Both the position numbers and the translations under genes were made by a program. From positions 1 to 11,615 of the forward strand of contig JAAOZY010000469.1 in the NCBI GenBank assembly GCA_012274205.1: a stretch of DNA of 11,615 nucleotides, read 5' to 3'. The notes under the pieces were generated by a model that was not told where the DNA came from, did no database searches, and saw only the letters and a list, made by a program, of their open reading frames with translations. This document shows, piece after piece, positions 6,015 through 11,615 of this stretch. How positions within the stretch are numbered: the first letter of the stretch is position 1; the number at the start of each line of letters is the position of its first letter. Source of the stretch: Betaproteobacteria bacterium. Lineage in GTDB: Bacteria; Pseudomonadota; Gammaproteobacteria; Burkholderiales; SG8-39.

Positions 6015-7712
6015 ATGAGCGGCAAGGACAAGGGCCTGCACAAGGGCCTCACCAGCTACGGCGACAGCGGCTTCTCGCTGTTCCTGCGCAAGGCCTTCAT
6101 CAAGGGCGCGGGCTACACCGACGACGCGCTCGACCGGCGCATCGTCGGCATCGTCGACACCGGCAGCGCCTACAACCCCTGCCACGGCAACAGCGCGCAG
6201 CTCATAGAGGCGGTGAAGCGCGGCGTGATGCTCGCGGGCGGCCTGCCGATGGAATTTCCGGTCATTTCGATCCACGAGAGCTTCGCTTCGCCCACTTCGA
6301 TGTTCCTGCGCAACCTGATGTCGATGGACGTCGAGGAAATGATCCGCGCCCAGCCGATGGACGCGGTGGTGCTGATCGGCGGCTGCGACAAGACCGTGCC
6401 GGCGCTGCTGATGGGCGCGGCATCCGCCGGCCTGCCCGCAATCACCCTGGTGACCGGCGCCATGCTCACCGGCTCGCACGACGGCGTGCGCGTCGGCGCC
6501 TGCACCGATTGCCGCCGCTACTGGGGGCGGTTTCGCGCGCAGGAGATCGATGCGGAGGAACTGGGCCGCGTGAATAACCAGCTGGTGGCGAGCGTCGGCA
6601 CCTGTTCGGTGATGGGCACGGCCAGCACCATGGCCTGCGTCACCGAGGCGCTGGGCATGATGCTCCCGGGCGGCGCCTCGCCGCCGGCGGTGACCGCCGA
6701 TCGCATCCGCATTGCCGAGAAGAGCGGCGCCACCGCCGTGGCGATGGCGAATTCTCAGCTGACGCCCGCGCGCATCATGAGCGCGGATGCGTTCGAGAAT
6801 GCGCTGCGCGTGCTGCTCGCGATCGGCGGCTCGACCAACGGCATCATCCATCTCACCGCCGTTGCCGGGCGCCTGGGCATCAAGCTCGACCTGGACCGGC
6901 TCGACGCCCTCGGGCGCGATACGCCGGTGCTGGTCGACCTGAAGCCTTCGGGCCTGTATTACATGGAAGACTTCCACAAGGCGGGCGGCATGCCGGCACT
7001 GCTGCGCGAACTGCGGCCGCTGCTGCACCTCGATGCGCTCACCGTCACCGGCCGCAGCCTGGGCGAGGAGCTGGACGGCGCCGTCGTCGCGTTTCCGCAG
7101 GACGTGATCCGCACGCTGGCCCATCCGATCTATCCGCAGGGCGGCATCGCCGTGCTGCGCGGCAACCTCGCGCCCAACGGCGCGCTGATCAAGCAATCCG
7201 CCGCCGACCCGAAACTGTTTGAGCGCGAAGGCCGCGCGGTGGTATTCGAATCGCTGGACGACCTGGCTGCGCGCATCGATGCACCCGATCTGGACGTGAA
7301 TGCCGATGACTTCCTCGTGCTGCAGAATGCCGGGCCGAAAAGCGGCTACGCCATGCCCGAGGCCGGTTACCTGCCGATCCCGACGAAGCTGTCGCGCGCC
7401 GGCGTCAAGGACATGGTGCGCATATCGGACGCGCGCATGAGCGGCACTGCCTTCGGCGCCATCGTGCTGCACGTCTCGCCCGAAGCCGCCGTAGGCGGGC
7501 CGCTCGCGCTGGTAAAGAACGGCGACCGCATCCGCCTGTCGGTGTCCGGCCGCAAACTCGAACTGCTGGTGGATGCAGCGGAACTCGCGCGGCGCCGCAG
7601 CGCGCATGTCCCGCGCAAGGTGGCGGCCGAGCGCGGTTATGCCAAACTGTACATGCAGAGCGTGCTGCAGGCCGAGGACGGCTGCGATTTCGATTTTCTC
7701 AGAAAGGCCTGA
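6015..7712 (+). CDS. IlvD/Edd-family dehydratase, sugar-acid type
   Basis: Fe-S dehydratase (565 aa) predicted to remove water from an aldonic or similar sugar acid, giving a 2-keto-3-deoxy acid in the cytoplasm. Cluster cysteines are C56 (NPCHGN), C124 (GGCDKT) and C197 (GTCSVMGTAST). E88, D125 and K126 fit the Mg2+ site with its modified lysine, and S476 (ARMSGTAFG) fits the catalytic serine. The three-residue offset from the C59/C127/C200 set of Rhizobium L-arabinonate dehydratase (numbers from memory) is constant, supporting the sugar-acid subgroup over true IlvD of branched-chain amino acid synthesis. The ATG follows GGAG at eight bases. It is divergent from gntR and 50 bases upstream of a DapA-like gene. 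The exact substrate (arabinonate, xylonate, galactonate or other) is not determinable here. Confidence 0.92.
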   Translation: MSGKDKGLHKGLTSYGDSGFSLFLRKAFIKGAGYTDDALDRRIVGIVDTGSAYNPCHGNSAQLIEAVKRGVMLAGGLPMEFPVISIHESFASPTSMFLRNLMSMDVEEMIRAQPMDAVVLIGGCDKTVPALLMGAASAGLPAITLVTGAMLTGSHDGVRVGACTDCRRYWGRFRAQEIDAEELGRVNNQLVASVGTCSVMGTASTMACVTEALGMMLPGGASPPAVTADRIRIAEKSGATAVAMANSQLTPARIMSADAFENALRVLLAIGGSTNGIIHLTAVAGRLGIKLDLDRLDALGRDTPVLVDLKPSGLYYMEDFHKAGGMPALLRELRPLLHLDALTVTGRSLGEELDGAVVAFPQDVIRTLAHPIYPQGGIAVLRGNLAPNGALIKQSAADPKLFEREGRAVVFESLDDLAARIDAPDLDVNADDFLVLQNAGPKSGYAMPEAGYLPIPTKLSRAGVKDMVRISDARMSGTAFGAIVLHVSPEAAVGGPLALVKNGDRIRLSVSGRKLELLVDAAELARRRSAHVPRKVAAERGYAKLYMQSVLQAEDGCDFDFLRKA

Positions 7713-7762
7713 GCAGGCGGTATTACCGGCCAAACCTCATCATGCAAACCGGAGTCAATAAT

Positions 7763-8680
7763 ATGGCACAACGCATCACCGGGGTTTTGTCCCCCGTCGT
7801 CACCCCGTTCAAGGCCGACCTCAGTCCCGACACCGAGCGCTTCGTGCGCCAGTGCAAATGGCTGGTCGCGAACCAGGTCGGCCTGGCGGTGTTCGGCACC
7901 AATTCCGAGGCGAATTCGCTCGCAGTCGACGAGCGCATGCAATTGCTGGACCAGCTGGTCGAGGCCGGCGTCGATCCGGCGCGCATGATGCCCGGCACCG
8001 GCTGCTGCGCGCTCACCGACTCGGTGCGCCTCACCGCGCATGCGGTGAAGCTAGGCTGCGCCGGCGCGCTGATGCTGCCGCCGTTCTATTACAAGGGCGT
8101 GTCCGACGAAGGCCTGTTTCGCAATTTCGCCGAGATCGTCGAGCGCGTCGGCGACGCGCGCCTGCAGATCTACCTGTATCACATTCCCCAGGTATCGCAG
8201 GTGCCGATCGGCCTGAAGTTGATCGAGCGCCTGCTCAAGGCCTACCCGAAGAACATCGCCGGCACCAAGGACTCATCGGGCGACTGGAACAACACCAAGG
8301 CGACGCTCGATGCCTTCGCCGGCGAGGGCTTCGACGTATTCCCGGGGAGCGAAACCTTCCTGCTCGCCGGCCTGCGCAACGGCGCCAAGGGCTGCATCAG
8401 CGCCACCGCCAACGTCAATCCGGCGGCGATCCACAAACTCTACGCCGAATGGACCTCGGACAGCGCCGAGCGCCAGCAGGCGGGACTGGACCGCATCCGC
8501 AACCTGTTCCAGAAATTCCCGATGATCCCCGCGATGAAGCGCGCGATTGCGCACTGGAGCGGCCATGTAGCCTGGGCCACGGTGCGCCCGCCGCTGGTGG
8601 AGCTGGACGCGAAACAGGCCGCGGCGCTGATCGCCGATCTGGAGCAGGCCGGCTTTTCCATGCCCGGGCTGAAGGGCTGA
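7763..8680 (+). CDS. DapA-superfamily class I aldolase/dehydratase acting on a 2-keto-3-deoxy acid (predicted)
   Basis: TIM-barrel Schiff-base enzyme (305 aa). The Schiff-base lysine is K169 (IAGTKDSSG) and the proton-relay tyrosine Y139 (YLYHIP). GTNSE at 45-49 replaces the usual GTTGE, and PPFYYK at 106-111 resembles sialic acid and keto-deoxy-sugar lyases. The position of the DHDPS arginine that holds aspartate semialdehyde (YNVPSR in E. coli) is valine here (YHIPQV), so lysine biosynthesis is unlikely. I chose the ATG at 7763 because GGAG lies eight bases before it; an ATG at 7742 has no such site. Following the dehydratase by 50 bases, it would split or dehydrate that enzyme's product, as in aldonate and aldarate pathways. 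Aldolase against dehydratase chemistry cannot be settled from sequence. Confidence 0.88.
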   Translation: MAQRITGVLSPVVTPFKADLSPDTERFVRQCKWLVANQVGLAVFGTNSEANSLAVDERMQLLDQLVEAGVDPARMMPGTGCCALTDSVRLTAHAVKLGCAGALMLPPFYYKGVSDEGLFRNFAEIVERVGDARLQIYLYHIPQVSQVPIGLKLIERLLKAYPKNIAGTKDSSGDWNNTKATLDAFAGEGFDVFPGSETFLLAGLRNGAKGCISATANVNPAAIHKLYAEWTSDSAERQQAGLDRIRNLFQKFPMIPAMKRAIAHWSGHVAWATVRPPLVELDAKQAAALIADLEQAGFSMPGLKG

Positions 8681-8710
8681 CGGCGCCTTCCGCGGCCCCT
8701 GAGCGCCGCG

Positions 8711-8923
8711 TCAAGGCGCGTCGCGCTTCACCAGCTTGCCTCTTTCCGACTGATATTGATCGTAGTCCTGGTGATCGGGATTGCAGGCCGGCAGGCCGGT
8801 GCGGTCGATGCAGCTCTTCTGGTACGCCGCCTCGTAGGCGGCGCGCTTGACCTGGTCCGAGGTGCACGCCGACCATGCGAGCGACAGCAGCACGGCGGTG
8901 GCGGCAAGGAGCTTCTTGTCCAT
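8711..8923 (-). CDS. Small predicted lipoprotein of unknown function (70 aa)
   Basis: The start MDKKLLAATAVLLSLAWSAC is a short signal peptide ending in a lipobox-like LAWSAC, so C20 would be lipidated and the protein anchored to a membrane facing the periplasm. Tryptophan at the -3 position is unusual for a lipobox, so simple secretion is an alternative. The mature part (50 residues) is hydrophilic and charged, with two further cysteines, C38 and C47, that could pair (KSCIDRTGLPAC). I recognise no domain. It is the last of the minus-strand group and converges on the DapA-like gene with 30 bases between stops. Start support is weak: only AGG upstream. A TTGAGC-17-TAGGCT promoter-like pair lies at about 8926-8954. 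Confidence 0.68.
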   Translation of the reverse strand: MDKKLLAATAVLLSLAWSACTSDQVKRAAYEAAYQKSCIDRTGLPACNPDHQDYDQYQSERGKLVKRDAP

Positions 8924-8985
8924 CGATTCAGCCTACGCCAAAAACTGCGATTGCTCAACGCCGACCTGCCCGGTCGGAAAGCCGT

Positions 8986-9372
8986 CTAGGCGAGCTTCGC
9001 GCCCTTCTCGATCAGCAGCGCGCGCAGCACCGAGCGGTGGCAGCGCGACTCGTCCTCGCAGTAGCAGCCGACGGAGAAATTCGCTTGCTGCGACAGCGCC
9101 GCGAGCACATCGAGCATGCGGCTGTTCTCCGGCGTAGCCATCTCCGCCCGATACTTCCTGCGGAAAGCCTGCCATGCGCCCGGCGTCGCGGCCGCCTGCG
9201 CCGCCTTCATCGTGGGCACGCTGGGCGCGAGGTTCGGAAACCACACGTCGTACCAGTTTCGCGACGCGAATGCGGTTTTCGGCACGCCGCGCGGCGGACG
9301 GCGCACGGTGCCGATGCGGGTGCCTTCGTCTTTTCGTCTTTCGCTGGCCAATCTGACGACGCGTATGACCAT
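8986..9372 (-). CDS. DUF488 family protein (128 aa)
   Basis: Small cytoplasmic protein with the DUF488 hallmarks: an N-terminal MVIRVVRLASERRKDEGTRI, a central RNWYDVWFPNLAPS, and the C-terminal CYCEDESRCHRSVLRALLIE near residues 102-121, where the Cys-x-Cys and Cys-His-Arg pattern is the family's signature. The family has no well-established function that I can name; the conserved cysteines and the CHR motif suggest a redox, metal or nucleotide-related role, which is speculation. The ATG at 9372 follows AAGGAGG; the open frame extends much farther upstream, but that part is the shadow of the cyclase gene. It begins 50 bases after the diguanylate cyclase stop on the same strand. Confidence 0.86.
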   Translation of the reverse strand: MVIRVVRLASERRKDEGTRIGTVRRPPRGVPKTAFASRNWYDVWFPNLAPSVPTMKAAQAAATPGAWQAFRRKYRAEMATPENSRMLDVLAALSQQANFSVGCYCEDESRCHRSVLRALLIEKGAKLA

Positions 9373-9422
9373 CCGAGCCTCCTTCAAGTCCGTGTGATCG
9401 CGCAGCGGTGCCGGGCTACAGC

Positions 9423-10670
9423 TTAACTGCTGACCTGGTTGCGCCCGCCTTCCTTTGCCCGGTACAGGGCCTTGTCCGCATTGCGCAGAACTTCGGCGGG
9501 CGTGCTGCCGGACTCGTCCGCTTCGGCGACGCCGATGCTCACCGTCACCGACAGCGTCTTCTCGGGCGAGCGCAGTTTGCGCAGCTTGGTTCCGGCCTCG
9601 GTGTCCGCCGGCCGGTCGTCGCGGCGCACCGCCATCTGATAGGCGGCGATGTCGGCGCGGATTTTCTCGACCTGCGGCAGTGCATCGGCCAGCCTGAGCT
9701 CGGGAAACACTATGCAGAATTCTTCGCCGCCGTAGCGGTACGCGGTACCGACGCCCTCGAGCCGGGCGAGGCGCCCGGCGACCAGCTTCAACACCTGATC
9801 GCCGATGTGGTGGCCGTGGGTGTCGTTGAATTTCTTGAAATGGTCCACATCGGCGATGGCGATGGCGTGGACCGGGCCCAGCCCATGCAGCCGCTCTTCC
9901 AGCGCACGGCGGCTGGGCAGGCCGGTCAGTTCGTCGCGGAACGCGAGGCGATGCGACTCCTGCACCAGCGACACCAGCAGAATGGCGCCTGCAGCGCCCA
10001 TGAATGCGCCAAAAGCGCCGGTTGCATCCGCCCATTCGCAGGCGATGAAGAACGCCAGCAGCGCGCCTACCATACCGGTGTCCAGCGGTCGCGTATGCGT
10101 GCGTGGCGGTCTCGGCCACGCGCGCCAAAGTGCGGCAAGGAAAGCGGCGACGAACAGTATCCGGCCGAGTATGGGCGTCGGCGGCGAGCGCAGCAGCCAG
10201 TGTTCGAGCAGGTCCTGCCACACGGTTCCCGACAGGCTGCTGTGGCCGGCGCTGGCGACCCAGGCGACGAACACGATTTCCACCACGCCCAGCATGAGCC
10301 AGCGATAGTTGAAGTGGTGGGAAACCCCGCGCTCCGGGAAAACCAGTGCCAGCAGGAAGTTCAACGGCACCAGAATCGCGGTCCCGGCAAACACTGCGCG
10401 CGCGGCGAAGCTGCCGGCGCCGAAATCGAGTGCCAGGCTGTAGCCGCCAAATGCCGCGAGCAGCGATGCGAGCGCGATGAAGGGGCGGCCGCGATTGAAC
10501 CACACGCCCATGCCGGTCCCGAGCAGCAGCAGCACATAGGGTCCCAGCGTCCTCAAGCCGGTGAGCGAAGGCGGCAGTGTCGGCCCGGCGAGCAGCGCCA
10601 GCACCGCGGCCAGCAGGATCGCCGCGGGCACCAGCGCGGGACCGAACGCGCGGATCAGCGCCGGACTCAC
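9423..10670 (-). CDS. Membrane-bound diguanylate cyclase (GGDEF domain, GGEEF variant)
   Basis: Makes cyclic di-GMP from two GTP. Residues about 10-235 are strongly hydrophobic, with roughly six to seven membrane helices and no recognised periplasmic sensor domain. A short linker leads to the GGDEF domain (about 240-410): DELTGLPSRRALEERL (246-261), ADVDHFKKFNDTHGHHIGD (273-291) with metal-binding D274, the active site GGEEF at 314-318, and VSIGVA followed by ADKALYRAK near 398-406. GGEEF is an active variant. The RxxD inhibitory site normally nine residues before GGEEF is missing (EGVG instead). A charged insert (about 350-371) precedes the VSIG strand. The GTG start at 10670 lacks a clear ribosome site and overlaps the TGA of a 16-codon frame that starts two bases after the ridA-like stop, so coupling is possible and the start is uncertain. 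Confidence 0.92.
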   Translation of the reverse strand: MSPALIRAFGPALVPAAILLAAVLALLAGPTLPPSLTGLRTLGPYVLLLLGTGMGVWFNRGRPFIALASLLAAFGGYSLALDFGAGSFAARAVFAGTAILVPLNFLLALVFPERGVSHHFNYRWLMLGVVEIVFVAWVASAGHSSLSGTVWQDLLEHWLLRSPPTPILGRILFVAAFLAALWRAWPRPPRTHTRPLDTGMVGALLAFFIACEWADATGAFGAFMGAAGAILLVSLVQESHRLAFRDELTGLPSRRALEERLHGLGPVHAIAIADVDHFKKFNDTHGHHIGDQVLKLVAGRLARLEGVGTAYRYGGEEFCIVFPELRLADALPQVEKIRADIAAYQMAVRRDDRPADTEAGTKLRKLRSPEKTLSVTVSIGVAEADESGSTPAEVLRNADKALYRAKEGGRNQVSS

Positions 10671-10719
10671 CGGCGCGCGCGGCCTGCGGTTTCGAGCGTG
10701 CCGGGCGTTGCTGTCATAT

Positions 10720-11118
10720 CTATTCCCGCAGGCCGCCGGAGCGGGTCCTTGCGGTGACCTCGATCTCGATCAGGATGCGCGGGTCCGCGAGGCCCGCGGA
10801 AAGCATGGTTGCCGCCGGGCGAATGTCGCCGAAGTATTTGCGCAGCACCGGCCAGCATTGTTCGAATTGCGCCGCCTGCGGCAGGATGTAAGTCACGCGC
10901 ACCACGTCCGCAAGGCACGAGCCGGCCTGCTGCAGCGCATGGGCGATGTTCTTCAGGCACTGCTCCGCCTGCAGGGCGGCGTCGTCGGCAATGGTCATGG
11001 TGGCGTAGTCGAAGCCGGTGGTCCCCGAAACGAACACCCATTCGCCGTCGACCACGGCGCGCGAGTAGCCGATCTGCGCTTCGAAGCTTGAACCTGAACT
11101 GATGAGTTTGCGCGGCAC
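10720..11118 (-). CDS. RidA/YjgF-family protein lacking the deaminase arginine
   Basis: Small trimer-forming cytoplasmic protein (132 aa). Family features: VVDGEWVFVSGTTGFDYATM near residues 22-41, an amphipathic helix EQCLKNIAHALQQAG, the DVVRVTYIL strand (71-79), and the closing IRPAATMLSAGLADPRILIE followed by IEVTA. In E. coli RidA the imine-hydrolysing Arg105 lies in PARS; the aligned stretch here is PAAT, so A103 replaces it and enamine/imine deaminase activity is doubtful. It fits one of the Rid subgroups without that arginine. I prefer the GTG at 11118, since GGGAGGA sits five bases upstream; another GTG at 11142 would add eight residues and place that site inside the gene. It lies 84 bases after the methyltransferase stop and just before the diguanylate cyclase. 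Confidence 0.88.
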   Translation of the reverse strand: MPRKLISSGSSFEAQIGYSRAVVDGEWVFVSGTTGFDYATMTIADDAALQAEQCLKNIAHALQQAGSCLADVVRVTYILPQAAQFEQCWPVLRKYFGDIRPAATMLSAGLADPRILIEIEVTARTRSGGLRE

Positions 11119-11202
11119 GCTGTCCTCCCGGTGATTGGTCACCGCGCCGTCAGGCTACGCGAATGCACCCGATTCCTCAACCGGCGCGAAGGCGGGCGCG
11201 AC

Positions 11203-11615
11203 TCAGCGCGCCGGATTCCGATATTCGAACGCCCAGTAATATTGCCAGGCGGTGAACGCCGCGCGCTCGCCCAGGCCGGCCGCGAGTTCGAGCAGTTCCG
11301 CCTCGGATGGGAAATTCTTCAGCACCTCGTGCGTGGAGCCGTCGGCGAGCCGCCGGGTCTGGAAGGTGTTGCCTTCGGCGTCCTCCGCACCCAGGGGCGT
11401 GCTGCTGCCTTCGACATAGCGGTTGTCGAGGAACGCGACCAGCGCACCCGGCGCCAGCCGCTTGCGTAGCGCGGCCAGAAAAGTGCGGCATTCGGCGCGC
11501 TTCAGGTGGGACCACCAGAATCCGGCGAATGCCGCATCGAATTGTCCCAGGCTTGCCGGAAGATTGAACGCGTCCGCCGTGGCGAAGCGGACCTTGTCTT
11601 CGGGCAGCGCTTTGC
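11203..11615 (-). CDS. Class I SAM-dependent methyltransferase, C-terminal part (N-terminus beyond window)
   Basis: The last 137 residues of a protein entering from the right edge. VRFATADAFNLPASLGQFDA then AFAGFWWSHL reads as the acidic strand-3/4 region and motif IV of a class I methyltransferase, followed by FLAALRKRLAPGALVAFLDN, the usual helix-loop-strand where such enzymes build the distal half of the fold. The end, AWQYYWAFEYRNPAR, is a plausible terminal strand pair. The SAM-binding glycine loop must lie outside the window, so the family is inferred from the later motifs only. The substrate is unknown. The stop is followed by an 84-base gap before the RidA-like gene on the same strand. 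Confidence 0.78.
   Translation of the reverse strand, partial: KALPEDKVRFATADAFNLPASLGQFDAAFAGFWWSHLKRAECRTFLAALRKRLAPGALVAFLDNRYVEGSSTPLGAEDAEGNTFQTRRLADGSTHEVLKNFPSEAELLELAAGLGERAAFTAWQYYWAFEYRNPAR

Noticed and set aside
5961..7733. A 590-codon open frame on the minus strand opposite the dehydratase
   Set aside because: It is antisense to a gene with intact catalytic motifs, its translation is rich in Arg, His, Gln and Ala with no domain pattern, and long antisense frames are expected in GC-rich genes.
6015..8680. Amino acid biosynthesis reading: ilvD (branched-chain) plus dapA (lysine)
   Set aside because: The dehydratase carries GTCSVMGTAST and the sugar-acid cysteine pattern, the DapA-like protein lacks the substrate arginine, and the context is a regulator plus importer rather than other biosynthetic genes.
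8681..8710. GC-rich inverted repeats between the convergent DapA-like and lipoprotein genes, considered as a bidirectional terminator
   Set aside because: The possible stems (CGGCGC/GCGCCG and CGCGGC/GCCGCG) are mutually exclusive, short, and have no T-run on either side; they are common in such GC-rich sequence.
1728..8957. The 11-base word TTGAGCAATCG occurs on the minus strand both in the kdp leader (1728-1738) and upstream of the lipoprotein gene (8947-8957)
   Set aside because: About 16 repeated 11-mers are expected by chance in a window this size, and the two contexts share nothing else.
8961..8977. Inverted repeat CCGACC-TGCCC-GGTCGG after the DUF488 gene, considered as a terminator
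   Set aside because: The stem is only 6 bp, and the nearest T-run on the minus strand is about 15 bases away, too far for intrinsic termination.
8986..10503. A 505-codon minus-strand frame that would fuse a long N-terminal region to the DUF488 protein
   Set aside because: The upstream part overlaps the diguanylate cyclase in another frame and has Arg/Pro-rich low-information translation; the DUF488 part has its own strong ribosome site and ATG at 9372.
9408..10757. A 449-codon plus-strand frame opposite the diguanylate cyclase
   Set aside because: It is the complement of a clearly coding GGDEF gene, and its composition is the typical Gln/His/Arg-rich shadow.
1..11615. CRISPR arrays, insertion sequences, tRNAs, phage or defence genes
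   Set aside because: I saw no regularly spaced repeats, no transposase or integrase motifs, no terminal repeats of an element and no tRNA-like cloverleaf; every sizeable reading frame is accounted for by chromosomal metabolic or signalling genes.

Overview
The window looks like a stretch of a GC-rich (roughly two thirds G+C) Gram-negative chromosome, most likely a betaproteobacterium of the Burkholderiales type. This rests on gene content, not on a marker gene: a Bug/TctC-type tripartite tricarboxylate transporter, a Kdp operon with KdpF, a sugar-acid dehydratase paired with a DapA-like protein, and dense codon use. It contains no tRNA, rRNA, CRISPR array, insertion sequence or phage gene that I can see. 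Almost all of it is protein coding, with short functional-looking gaps.

Layout. (1) 1-1704, minus strand: start of a kdp operon, made of a 31-aa membrane peptide, kdpF and kdpA. The start codons overlap the preceding stops, and kdpA runs off the left edge inside its fourth selectivity-filter motif. (2) 1705-2008: a 304-base gap holding a terminator-like hairpin for the upstream operon and a kdp control region with two KdpE-like 11-bp direct repeats next to a TATAGT -10 box. (3) 2009-5905, minus strand: gntR-type regulator, tctC, tctB and tctA. The tctC-tctB gap carries two strong hairpins, one of them a perfect 30-bp palindrome. (4) 5906-6014: a divergent control region with an AT-rich palindrome. 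(5) 6015-8680, plus strand: IlvD/Edd-family sugar-acid dehydratase followed by a dihydrodipicolinate-synthase-superfamily lyase or dehydratase. (6) 8711-11615, minus strand: from upstream to downstream, a methyltransferase (cut by the right edge), a RidA-family protein, a membrane diguanylate cyclase, a DUF488 protein and a small lipoprotein.

How the genes fit together. Region 3 plus region 5 reads as one catabolic unit. A FadR-type GntR regulator sits between its own TctC/TctB/TctA importer and a two-enzyme branch that would dehydrate an aldonic or aldaric acid and then cleave or further dehydrate the 2-keto-3-deoxy product. Neither enzyme fits the biosynthetic role its family name suggests: the dehydratase carries the sugar-acid-type cysteine motifs, and the DapA-like protein lacks the arginine that true DHDPS uses. 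The substrate cannot be read from the sequence. The kdp genes are a separate, osmotically or potassium controlled unit. The right-hand group shows no shared pathway; it is a same-strand run of housekeeping or signalling genes.

I find no clear evidence for a wholly new system. The best leads are the palindrome pair in the tctC-tctB gap, the uncharacterised sugar-acid cluster with its operator-like palindrome, the unannotated peptide ahead of kdpF, and sequence departures in the RidA, diguanylate cyclase and DapA-like proteins.
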